A stretch of 42,125 nucleotides of DNA, from assembly GCA_003427395.1 (NCBI GenBank), contig BFEA01000194.1, positions 207,371 to 249,495 on the forward strand, read 5' to 3'. The notes below the pieces were generated by a model. The model did no database searches, was not told the DNA's origin, and worked only from the letters and a program-made list of their open reading frames with translations. Below, piece by piece: positions 14,453-25,460 of this stretch. The DNA is from Chara braunii. Lineage: Eukaryota; Streptophyta; Charophyceae; Charales; Characeae. Numbering within the stretch: the first letter of the stretch is position 1; every line of letters begins with the position of its first letter. A program made the position numbers and the translations under genes.

Positions 14453-16080
14453 GCGTATGCGAGGACAAAAAGAAGAGAAAAGAAACAGTGAGTGCTCCAG
14501 CGGAAGTAACTCCAAATGTCATAAAAGGAGTAGAATAAAGAGCAAATACCGCGAAAAAAAAAAGGAATTAGAATAGAAGAAGCTCCGCGGAACCTTAGTT
14601 CAGTGATAAACTCATGAGGGAGAAAGCACCACTGACGTGAGTTGATCTCAACCAGACTACCACATAAGCACAAGAAGGAATGTGCTTACCTAGATGAGAG
14701 AAAATTAGAGGATTAGAAGTAAAGGAAAAAAAATTCTCTTTAAGGGATCTAGGACGTGGACATGAATCTCCTTGAAAAGGAGAAAAAAAAAGACTGAAGG
14801 GTTTGTAGGAGTAGGAGTAGTAGTAGGAATTGGACTTTGGATATAATTCTCAGGGTTCGTGATCTTCATCTGAGAGTCGGACCCTCGGAAACGATGAGTG
14901 AAAAACTAGGAGGGGATGTTGAATTTTTGTTGACCTGTGTGTGTGCAGGTCTGGGCTCATTTTACTGCTGCATTTGAAGGAAAGGATCTACAAAGGGGTT
15001 CAAATTTTCGGTTATCATTCGATAACAGGTCGGTTTTACCGATTCAACTTTTTCCTCGGCTTGATACCTGCAAACAAACTTGAAAAACAAACTCTGTGTT
15101 CACTAAAACTGTCACCTGTGGTTTGTGCCTAAATAGTCCTAATCGCTCTCAAGGGTCCTTTGAATGGCGTGAGGGGGTTCGGCTTAAAGAGTCTTAGGAA
15201 TGATAGAGCTGTCTCACACGGTCTGGGGAAGTAAGGGACAAGTCTATAATGTGGAGGTTGATGTTGTTAGTACATGGCATGTGAACTGTTTTTTTGCATT
15301 ATTATGTGAAGGTTTGTCTTGTTCGCGGGTTGGATTGAACTGAGTTTGATCTCGTGAAGAGTCTTGGACACACAACACTTGTGAAAGTGGGAAGGGTTCT
15401 CGGTGGTAATACCTCTATATTCATTATCTGTCTTATATAACTTTTGTGATATCTGATGTTCAGTTAAGTCATGACTTGTTAAGTATAATAGAATGCCCTA
15501 TGTAGTAAAATGATTTAATTGGTATCTTAATCTCCTTTGGCAAGAGAGTAACACATTTTAGATTTTTAAAGCGGATATAGACAACCTTATAAAAGTTCGA
15601 CTTGAATATGTAGGAGTCCAGGATAGGGAAATCACATTCTGAACCTGACTTGACTAACGGGTCTGTCTTAGGTGTCTTACCGCGCGTACCACATTCCTAT
15701 GCTGAGACAATCGAGAAAACGCCCTCGACCGACCTACCTATACAAAGGCATGTAAAAACCTTCGCATGTGGGCCAGTAGCTCAACAGGGATACGCTTACC
15801 TAAGGGTGGTGACAGCCCCTTGGGTAGAGGTAAGTTGTACCTCGTGACATCCCGACCTGTCGTGGGGCGTCGTGAGAGGTATAGCCGGCGCGCACGGTCA
15901 GAGTGGTGACTGGTTGTTCTTCAAGAATAAATCCTGTGTGACACGACCGTGAGGTTCAACGCTCCCCAACGGGATGCGGGACCGCCGCGCGTGATAGGTG
16001 GCGCCGTTGCCGGGGACCTTCAGTTGTCTGTCGGGGTCCCATGTGAACGGACTTGGGTCTGGCTAATTGAAGCCCTAGCA

Positions 16081-18000
16081 AAACGACAAACGTAAGGTAG
16101 AGTGTTATATAGCTTCAACTAGTTAGTGAGAAAGCTACTAAGAATAATTGTCGGTCTGAGGAAGTCTTTTTAAAAATATAGCAAGTATGAGTTGACGTAC
16201 CTTGCCTATCCTTTTTACAAACCTTAGTCTACACTTTTATCATTTCCCAAGGAAGATAGTTGCTCCTTTGTTTGGTCGAGAGGAAATATACGAGGTAGCA
16301 ACTAAGGACACAAAATCTTTCATATAGCTGGATCGATAGGGGTAGTGGCGGAACTGATCAACACAATAGGATTTGAGAAGTCTCGTTAAGTTCGTCCGAT
16401 ATGTTTCTACTACGATTTTTTCTTCTGATTATAAAACTTCCTACTCCTACGACGACCTTGCATACTCCTACCTTCCGACGTCCTTATTAAAAGACTCATT
16501 AGATAAATTAAGTAGCTCAATAGCTTATACTACGCCGCCAATTTTTTTTTTTTTTTTTGAGGTCCCCTCGAGTCCATAAGTGTTCCCAGTCATAGGCATT
16601 TTCTTGATTACTAGGTAACTAGGCACTTAGGACATTACTCTAGGGTATACATCCCTCAAGTCATGCCATGCGGGGTAGGAACTGGAAGTGGGAAAGGTGG
16701 ACGATAAGGGAAGGCTGCAAAAACGCCTATTGATTTGATAAGGGAAAGAGAGGGACGAGAGGAAGCAGAAGAAGAGGAGGAGATATGAGAAGGGGTGTGA
16801 TTGCGCCGACATCAAAAAGACTTGCGCGAACGTATGCCGTCTCCTGGAAGGATGACCTATTATTCCTATAAATATGAACAACATTACGGCGCTTCACCCC
16901 CACGCTTTGAACAACCTCCTCATACTTATCCAATGACGTACAATTAGACCTCTTCTTCCATGACACGCCGTCTTCAACAATTATCAGTCCTTCCCCAACC
17001 ACCTCGACCGACTCTTCTACTGACACCGCGTGTGCCTGACCCTCTCGTAGTGTCTCAGGCTGCACCTACGGATCACAGGTTGTGTATCGCTCTGACACTG
17101 TTTTTCCTATGTCAGATTGAGTTATGCGTGTTGATTTCATACCTGTTGTACAAAGGGATCATTTAAAGATGTCATCCTGGCAATACGGAGCCCGACCAGG
17201 ATAAATAATAATTTAGTACTAGTCTAGGTCGTCAGACAAAAACACCCTCGAGGGGAAGTCGTTCACAGTGACATCTGTACTTCTCCCCTGGTCAGTAACA
17301 ATACTTATAATGAATAGGGTATCCGTCTGGGAAGAGAAATGAGAGGTGATGAAAGGTATTTGCACCTCCTTAGGGATGATCAATCTGGATAGGTGTGACA
17401 CAATCTATGTGGGATTATATTCCAGGTAAGCACAATTGTTCCTTTATTCATAAGTAAGAAATTAGCCAATCGATTATAGCAAAAGGGGAGGAAACAATTT
17501 TTATAGAATATTAAGGAGTCAAGAATACGTCTGGAAATATAAGAATGTCGGAATGTGAATGGTATCAGTAAGGACCCTCATTTGCTGAGGTTTGTAAGAG
17601 GTTAATTTCGTCTATGAGGTGCACCCAAAGGTTCCTGATCCTTAGTGCAGTAAGACAATATGTTTATGTTTAATTTTGTGGCAAGATTTAGGTATGAGGC
17701 TATCTGTTAGAACTCCTCTACTCCAAGACCATCTACCCGAATCTAAGCGCTTAAATTTTTTCCTTTTTAAGACCATTTATTGGGCTTATCTATGTAAATT
17801 TATCCATTTGTGCCAAGTTTATTCGAGTCAAGCATATTTAATATTATTCATAGTATGAGACTATCTATCTGATGCAATTTTATTCATGGTTGCTCGCCCT
17901 AGTCACCCGTCTGAGTTTATTTGTTTAAAATTGTACACCTTAATCCATCCTTATGAACTAATCAAATATGACTATTTGTTTATTTTTATTCACTTGAACA
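16081..18000. other. Decayed repeat sequence, no firm gene
   Basis: A T16 run lies at about 16542-16557. Minus-strand frames at 16727-17065 and 17219-17401 have non-repetitive, protein-like composition (for example VEVVGEGLIIVEDGVSW and VTVNDFPSRVFLSDDLD) and could be remnants of a retroelement polyprotein. No catalytic motif is visible and neither frame is intact, so I make no gene call. Confidence 0.35.
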
Positions 18001-18039
18001 TATATGGTTCGATTGCTCTATTTATAAAAAGTAGAAGTG

Positions 18040-19640
18040 CTACGCAGAATCCACGTTCGACGCGAGGTCGAAGGTGAATGGAGTGACCGACTTCTTGGGA
18101 GAAGAGATTCTCTGGAGAGGTGGTGAATGTGTAGAGTCTACTCTTTGGGGAGTTGCAATCCTAAGTTATCCTTTCCCTGAAAGACGACTTGAAGGAGCTA
18201 TAAATTTGTCTTCGAAAGCAGTAGTGAGACCCTCGCCGGAACTATATTCCTGGTCCATAGTGGGGTGTTGTCACCTAACCCTTTGAGGACTAGTGACTAT
18301 ATTACTAACTGAGAAGGAGGAAAGTATTTGGGCCTTGTTAGACTATGGTGTATGACGGAGGCGACTACTACCTGCCACAAAGGAGTAGGGGGTGATTTCC
18401 CCAACTATCTTTGTGTCAGGTGGGTTCATCAACACGAAATAGGATATGTCATCCTGGAACGTGTACGGTGGGGTTGTCTACTAATTGACAAGAGTCTGCA
18501 AGGAACGAATATTGGGATCGGAGGGTGAACCAGTGAGGCTTGGTCCTTGAGCGGGGCTCAAGATTCTAAGATGTTAACCCTTCTAAGGGATTACACTGCC
18601 CCTTGACACAATATACTCCTGTCAAAGCCCAAGGAGTAGAATGTAGTACTCTCATTATTTTTGCATCTAAAAACATTTATCATTGAAAATTTTATTAACC
18701 ACAACATGACTATTGTCCATCATAAGAGTTACCATAACTTTCTCATCATCACTATGCACGCATATACCAGTTGAACTTGTCACTTCGCTTGTTAAATATT
18801 ATTTACTTACTCAACTATAATAATTATTAATTATTGTTATCACTATGACAGTATATCCCTACTATAAGTAACAATTGATATGATAATTTATGACATTCAA
18901 TATTCACAAACTGCAAATGCATTATTACCGCAGTATATTATTACCTGTTTTTTGAATGGTCTTAGATGTTGGAAATTAACAATGTTAGTGAGGTATGATT
19001 CAATGACTACCTTTCAGGAAGAATATTGTACGAAGGAGAGGTTCTGTATAGTGATGGGAGGTGCTTGTTGGGTGTCTGTCTATGTGAGCAGAACCTAGGG
19101 ATAGTTGAAGAAGGTGAGAATGTCGTATGCTAGGGAAAACCCCGATGTAACCTTGCTTATAAAAAAAAAGAGCAGTCTAAAGTTGTCCTTGCCAAGGTTA
19201 GTTAGGGAGAATAAAAATATCAGTTCATGTTGGAATACATCTTTAAATGAGGATATTTTTATTTGGATTGAATCTGGCTTCAAGGATGATGGGGACAGTG
19301 CAATTGTGAAAGTGACTTTGTACACCTCATCATGTTTTTTCGATTACTCTTGGTATTGAGCTGGCACTGGGATATGGGAACCTGACCGCGAAGCCATGCC
19401 TCGAAGTGGGCAAAATAAATGTGTCAGAGAAGAGATGAGTCGGTGCCTATTGTTATTAAAGTCAGGGATGCTGATAAGTTTGTGCTCCCCTCCTCCTCGT
19501 TGCGAGTCGTCCTACCCACGTTCTTTGTAGAAGAGTATTTCACGGGACAAGAGAAAATGAAAATAGTCGTGGAGGCCGCTTCGGTAGTACAAGGATGAAG
19601 ACACAAGCATTATACGAGCGAGGTAGTGTACAGTCTGCAT
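18040..19640. other. Dispersed repeat segment, no gene call
   Basis: Positions 18402-18496 are identical by eye to 39436-39530, the foreign mate brought in beside an adapter junction, so this is either a repeat family or the source of that mate. A plus-strand frame at about 19105-19359 has a plausible but unrecognised peptide. The rest is AT-rich and empty as far as I can see. Confidence 0.4.
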
Positions 19641-20135
19641 CAAGAAATGAGATCCGTTGTCGGCGCGAATACCCTGACAAGGGTATCCGCCCTAGTTTTT
19701 GCATGTGACAGGGAGTAAGGTTAGAATTCTAAGTGCCTCGCGCAAGGGCGCGACAAAGTCTGTGGACACAAAAGTGAGTTGGGTGATTAGAATAGAGCGT
19801 GAGTGGGCGCGCAAGATTGAGGCGCGCGAGTGGTTTCTCTGTTTTGATTATGCCACCGACATAGTTGGCCGGCCTGAGACTGTTATTAGGAACAGAATGC
19901 TTATTTTCCCTCATAACGGTGGACCACTGGTAGGCCGACGTAAGAGGTTTGGCGTAGGTTGCGGTCACGCCGCAGTAGGTATTAGCTGGCGAAGACACCT
20001 AGTGGCAATGGGCAGATTGTGGGTAGAAATGTGGCTGAGGCATTTGTGGGCATCGGCGCTGTACCTATTGATATAGAATGCCGCGCAGGCCGGTACCAGA
20101 CTTGGGCTTAGCCCTATAAGTTACGGTACCGGACT
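19640..20135 (+). mobile_element. Repeat family X, copy 1 (hairpin ATACCCT-GACA-AGGGTAT)
   Basis: A hairpin ATACCCT/AGGGTAT with loop GACA (19666-19683) is followed by CCGCCCTAGTTTTTGCATGT. An inverted relative lies at 41550-41905, and the hairpin portion alone recurs at 31835-31880. Copy 1 and the inverted copy also share GTCTGTGG, GATTAGARTAGAG, a paired GCGCGC block and a later GACTTGGGCTTAGCC-like word. Class unknown; probably the start of a retroelement terminal repeat. Confidence 0.5.
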
Positions 20136-22190
20136 GTCACGGCGGAGGTATGAGGTTCGAGGCCAACAGGCGGCAGCGCAGGAGCGTCGGAGCGTGGAAG
20201 GCCGAGGGGTTGGGGGTCCCGCTAGACTATCCTTTTTGGTTTTCGCTGAAGGAGTCCGAGTGGGGCCCCATTCTGCAGGATTGGGGAAAGGCCGGTAGGC
20301 CACGCATTTTTCTCCCATTAAGTGCCGCCTCACGAATTAGGGGTTCCCCCTAGTTCTATGGTTTTTTTTATTATTATTTCTGACCCTGTTTATTATAGCA
20401 ACATCGGGGCCGACCCTGAGGTCGGTGGATGGCCGAAGGACCTAATTGAGTGGGCACACCAGGGACTGTCGGCATACAGATTGAGACTTGAGTCTAGGGG
20501 GTGAGGCTCTACGCTGCGGAACCAGGAACTCTGGACTGTGTGGACTAGCCTACAACCGCAGTATGACTCGTCCCTCGAGACACCCGTTGGAGTTGGTACG
20601 GCACAGCGGAGATGGGCAAGACCCCTGCGTAAAGGTGAGGTCGTGAACCGAGGGATGAACCTGGCGCTGATCAGTGCCAAGAGCTAATAAGGAAAAGGGG
20701 CGAAAGCCTAGCCAGGCCAGCTAGCGGGCCACGCTACCGAAGGCCTCGCTGGTTCACAAGGGGGGTAGTTTCGGTCAGGGTATGGGCTGACGGTCATCGC
20801 ACTAAGGGGCGGAAGTGAGAAATTCGCTAAAAACCGATCTACGATTGGTCCTTGTTTCTTTGTGAGTGTGTATGTCCTCCAAGGCCCACGGAAGTAGCAA
20901 GTGGGTTGGGCGTTCACAGGGACGAGCTGAGCGCTGCGCTAGGTCAGCGGCCGTTGACGACAACACTAACGGAAGGGCGGAGATGTCGAAAAATTAGCCG
21001 AGCGTGATCAGGAGTGCTAGCACCCTCGAGCTTGAGTGGGATCAAGCGAGGGAGGAGATTATTTCGAGGGTTTGGCCCCGGGCAAGTGACGTGGCGATGT
21101 CGGATTTGGCGATGGTAGTGTAGGAAAGGTGGTTAGTAAGGAAGACGTACGTGGAGGTTGTTGGGGTCGTGCGGTTATGGTGGAGGGAAGGACCAGCAAC
21201 TCGCCTGTCTCTCGTCGGATTCGGGTGGGGAAGGAAGCTAAACCGAAGGATTGTGACTAGGCGACTACGGTGATGAAGTTGAAAACACGGGAGATGGAGT
21301 GCCTACGGGAGTAAAAGGGGAGTAGGTGTCGGGAGAGAGGAAGAGCCCATCTGACAGGAGCTGAATGATTAGTAGCGGAGGTATCTTCTCGGGAACTAGC
21401 AGCGAATTCACTTTCGTTAAGGACGACGGGACGCGGTCCCCAATCACAGGTTTCCTTCGCTTCCCTGACCGTCCTCCTTGGGGTTGAGGCGATCGTACTC
21501 GATCCAGATATTGCTCGCAGCACCCGCGAGTGCACCTGCCCATGTTCCACTGGAAGATCCATTTACTTTTGCTCGTTTTATCGGCAGAGACGACGAGAGG
21601 GTCAGTCACGGGGTTGGAGGCTGGCCTGTCGGCTTGCGCGTTGCGTGTATTGAGGGGTGCCCTCGCTCATCCTATCGGAGGTAGCACTGAAGATCCGTGC
21701 AGCGGAGGGGGGGGTACCTGGTCAGTCGGAGTCACGAGTAGCTCTGCGTTTGACTGTGCGGGAACAGGACAGGGTCGACCAGGGGGTTCACCCAATATCG
21801 CTTGCCCGACGGGGTGGTAGGAGGGTAGCCGCGCGGTGAATGATTGGTGGAACGGCTGGCATGTGCGAGTAGGTGCGTACCTCGATACCCAGACGGGAAG
21901 CAAATTGGTTTCCCCGGTTCTGTTACAAAAGAGGGCATTGGCAATTATGGCGAGGCTGTGAAGGGGCAGCTGTCAGGGCCGGCCTTCTGCCATAGGCTCC
22001 ACAGCTCTACCTCGGCTGCAACACTATGGCAGCTGTGGTTGATTGGTCGGGCACGTTGCTGGGGGATGCCGCAGGCCGGGCAGTTGCTCGTTACACCATA
22101 CTACTGCATGCCGCCAGCGGTTCTTAACTGTACATGGCGCTTGCCGCTGACTGACTGCGCATGAACTACTGCGGTCAACTGTATTGGGGC
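20136..22190. other. GC-richer decayed sequence, no gene call
   Basis: Many short overlapping frames occur on both strands, none recognisable. Part of it may be the continuation of repeat X, but similarity to the inverted copy at 40400-41550 fades. Confidence 0.35.
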
Positions 22191-23260
22191 ACGGACCTTT
22201 GTTGCGTACAGCTGCTGTTGTTACTGGTCACCTCTAATTGCTGTTGCGGACGGTAGCCGTTGTTACTAGGCTCTGCTGCTGTATGTTGTGGTTAACTGTT
22301 GATGACCGTACGGCCTGGTGCCGCATACTGGTTGTTGACAGCCGCTACCATTGCTACTGGCCCCCTCCGTGGCATTCTGCTGATGACTGTTGAAGGTTGT
22401 TGTCATTATGGTTGAGCCGCCGTTGAGTACTACTGCCAACACGCATAAGGATTGTTTGCCACCGCTGGTAACTGCTGTTGCAGCTTGAGAGTGGCGGCTG
22501 TTGCTGCTGAACGACGTTGTGGGCCGTTGCTACTATGGCCATGGGCTGAGTATGGAGAACAGTGGCTGGCACTTACTACTGTGTATTGTGGGAGTGCTGA
22601 GGGACAGTACGCGAGCAGCTGCTGCAGGGGGCTGTCGCATGTTACTGGCGACTGCCGCGACTGCTGGGGGGCTGTCGCATGCCGTTGGCTGACCCATACT
22701 GCTGGGTGCTACAGGCTATGACAAACGGCCGCAGACTGTTGATGATCGCTGTTTCTGATTCACCACCGCGGTATACCGCTGGTATATGTACGGTCTGTAC
22801 GCATGCTATTGGTAAAAGCTATTGTTGTCTGGGTGCAGGCTGAGGCTGCGATTATTGACTAAGGGGGGCTACTGTGGCCTACCGGGTCGAGCTGCAGGTT
22901 GCGGGCTGCAGTTGTGGGAGCACAACTGCAGCTGCGTCTGGTAACTGGGCTCGTCACTGCTAACTGCAGTGTGCTGATTGCTCAAGACCGCTGCGCACGG
23001 TTGTCTGTTGTTACTGCGGACTGGATACGTGCTGCTGTTGTCGCTAATAGCCACCGTTGTATGCTGCTGCTGAGGCCGTTGTTGATTACTGCATACAGTT
23101 GTGTACTGCTACGAGCCGCGGAAGACTGCGGCTGAGCTGCTATTTACTGGCAGCCGCCACCATTGCTGCTGGCCACCACTGTTGCATTATGCTGGTGACT
23201 GTGGGTGATTGCTGCCATTGGTGCTGAGCGCCACTGAGCACTGATACTGCGCATAAGGAC
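22190..23260. repeat. Degenerate CTG/TTG/ACTG-rich region
   Basis: Over about 1 kb, words such as GCTGCTGTTGTTACTG, TTGCTGCTG and GCTACTGGCC recur without strict periodicity. A block at about 22340-22395 (CAGCCGCTACCATTGCTACT) is echoed at about 23149-23205 (CAGCCGCCACCATTGCTGCT). This looks like an old trinucleotide or minisatellite expansion. Confidence 0.6.
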
Positions 23261-23605
23261 TGATACAGGGTGTTGGGGCTTAGAGGGGTAGTTGGGCTTG
23301 GGGAGGGAGCTTGGTGCGTTAGTTAGAGGCTCGTCAGGAGGAGTTACTTCGACAGTCTGAAGTATTGGACCAAGCTGTCAGTTGGCTGCCATTGCGGGGC
23401 CCACCGGCGATTCAAGGTAACAAGACCCTCTCACGCGAGTCTGAGTGCACCCTTCTTGGATCTGGGAGTCTCAAACCTTTTTCTATCTGCCCTTCTAACT
23501 CTAAGTCTAGTCTATTGGTTACGAGCAGAAGGCGGCAGGCGGGATTGCAACCCATAGGTCCGCATCAAGACTCTGTGGGGATTCAGCCCACCGATTGAGG
23601 GAGCT

Positions 23606-23637
23606 CTGCCGGAACCTAGGCGAGGTTCCGGAGGCAG
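23606..23637 (+). other. Basal hairpin of leader copy 2
   Basis: CTGCC/GGCAG outer stem and GGAACCT/AGGTTCC inner stem, with a 3-nt bulge. Copies 1 and 3 have GAGTTC/GAACTC and GAACTC/GAGTTC at the inner position. Confidence 0.75.
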
Positions 23638-23908
23638 GGAACCATCAGGGGATCCATCTCTATCTGTACACCCCACTACACCCATGTTTGCCTAGCCCCC
23701 CCTATGATTTGATTGATGTATGCATGCATGTCCCTATAACTTTTGTTTTCTATTCAGGATATAACCGGATTAAATAAAAAAGGTGTGTATAAAATCAGTT
23801 TCGCTTCTTTGTTTTGCCTGAGTGAAAGCAGATTGTGGGATTGCATCTGGGGGACGGGTAGGGGAAAGACAGTATTGCATGGAGTTTGACCGGGTCAACC
23901 AAAGGCAA

Positions 23909-24629
23909 GGCCAGTTCCATAAGTTTGGGAAGGCCCAGTGCTATGTTTATTTTAAATTGCTTGGAGAACCAGAAATGTTCCATAAGTTTGAGTGATCTGG
24001 TTGCTCTGACTTGTGAGGGCTCAATGCGATTGCTTTTTCAGGGGCCAGTCAAATTCATAAGTTTGGGTAGTCTGGCGGCCTTGTTTACTTGGGGTTTCTG
24101 ACAGTTTCTTTGGTTTCTGAACGAGGAGGTGAGCATGTTCCATAAGTTTGGGTGACTCTACCTCTTCCTGCTTTGGTTTAAGAGAAATGAATCAGGATGA
24201 GGGCCAAGACATGTTCCATAAGTTTGGGTGGTCTTCGCCCAATGCCTCGCACATGCTGAAACCAGAAGACTATAACTCTGCTATACTCTACTATTATACT
24301 ATCTATGAACAAGCTAGTCAGGCAGAGTTCCATAAGTTTGGGTGACCTGACTATAGCCTATCACCAACTGAAGGGAGTATCCAACTAAGAATAAACTTGT
24401 GGTACGAAGGGGCAGGCTGAGTCTTGAGCTGAAGATGATTGGCTCAGCTATATGCTACCTCAAAAGACTAAGTGCAGATAGTTATATAAATCTTGGATAT
24501 TTAAACAGTTCAAGGCGACTAGGGTGGCCTAGTCATATGCCCAAAGAAGAGAAAAGTTGTTGTGCCCTGTGTTTGTGTATATTTCATGGATGGGTTAGAC
24601 ATGTTCCATAAGTTTGGGTGGTCTAGCCT
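23909..24629 (+). repeat. Stem-loop array B (loop TTCCATAAGTTTGGGTG)
   Basis: Seven hairpins share a loop near ATGTTCCATAAGTTTGGGTG but have different, self-complementary stems: 23909-23935 (GGCC/GGCC), 23967-24002 (AACCAGA/TCTGGTT), 24044-24076 (GCCAG/CTGGC), 24123-24167 (about 11 pairs), 24201-24240 (GGGC and AAGAC with GTCTT and GCCC), 24315-24353 (TAGTCAGG/CCTGACTA) and 24593-24628 (GGTTAGAC/GTCTAGCC). Two further hairpins between them have other loops: 24416-24448 (GCTGAG/CTCAGC, 21-nt loop) and 24517-24534 (GACTAGG-GTGG-CCTAGTC). Confidence 0.9.
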
Positions 24630-24920
24630 CATGCCCTATGTAAGTTGGGTATAGGGGATAAATCATTGAAAGACTATGAACTAGTATCTGCTAAGTTAAC
24701 TTGGGGATTGTGAGAGTACTTGCATCTGTGGTTTGTCCTGCATGTGACTTAGTGATGCCACTACGTAGTCTAAGTTCAATTTGATAGGTAGTTGTTGTAG
24801 TTGCTCGCCACGTGCTAGAGCCCTAGGAGTTAGTTTTAAATTCCTGCATTTTCTGAGTTCGTTTTTTTTTACTTAGACCAATTTCTGCATTTTCTGGGAT
24901 CTTTTATTTCGTACTTGGTC

Positions 24921-25460
24921 TTGTATAAATCTTGGTAAGCCACTTCCCCTACGGGAAGCACTGCCGAAATTTCTACAAAACCAAGGAGTTAGTCAAAACT
25001 TTGGTTTCTTCAGGATCCAGTCTTGACGACTTTTTGACTTATAAAAAATTTGGGAAGCCTCCCTTTTTAAAGGAAATGTTGCCCAAATTTTTACTAATTC
25101 AGGGAGTTAGCCAACATTGGGCCCTGAAGGGTCAAAGTCATTTCAGATTCTAAACTTAGCTTTGTATAAGTTTTGGACTAGCACTGTCTCTACGGGAAGC
25201 GCTGCCGAAATTTCTACAAATCTAAGAAGTTGGTTGAGATTCTGCCTTAACAGAGCCTAGACTTTATGTCTAAGTTCAAATCTGACTTGGTATAAATATG
25301 GGAAACCTTCCTCCCTAAAGGAAGTGCTGCCCAAATTTTTGCTAAGTTAGGGAGTTGGACAAATTTTGACTTTCTTGAATCCAAAGGTTGGACTTTTGGG
25401 CTAGTATATTTTCTGCGATGACACTTTTTCTACGGGAAACGCTGCCGAAATATTCCTAAA
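24921..25460 (+). repeat. Nested long-hairpin modules D, 4 plus a decayed fifth
   Basis: Period is about 120-130 bp. Each unit is a long imperfect stem (TTGTATAAATCTTGG with CCGAAATTTCTACAA and variants) enclosing a small inner hairpin such as CTTCCC-CTAC-GGGAAG: 24921-24978, 25039-25097, 25161-25220 and 25286-25346. The fifth, near 25400-25460, has lost its left arm. The arms differ between units while remaining mostly paired. Three related units occur inverted at about 36278-36575. Confidence 0.85.

Larger units (their letters stand above)
12660..16080 (+). mobile_element. Structured leader/LTR-like repeat, copy 1
   Basis: The first of three related copies; the others are at 23345-27780 (plus) and 34136-38245 (minus). 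Landmarks in order are the basal hairpin with GAGCTCTGCCGGA (12684-12715), a stem-loop array (13143-14452), the GTTATC/GATAAC hairpin followed by AGGTCGGT (15011-15026), and a segment around 15690-16060 with the A-box-like TAGCTCAACAGG (15777-15788) and CTGTCGTGGGGC. Copy 2 sits immediately before a gag remnant, so I infer the 5' leader or LTR of a gag-bearing retroelement. No gag follows here. LTR termini and a primer-binding site were not identified. This is the most diverged copy. Confidence 0.65.

Noticed and set aside
15700-15850. Intact tRNA gene
   Set aside because: Only the D-arm/A-box part matches; no complete cloverleaf or good B-box could be drawn.
16727-17401. Protease or other pol domain on the minus strand
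   Set aside because: The peptides look protein-like but no catalytic motif or continuous frame is present.
23909-24629. CRISPR array (short repeats with variable neighbours)
   Set aside because: Spacing is irregular, the variable parts are complementary arms and not spacers, the sequence is eukaryotic, and no cas genes are present.
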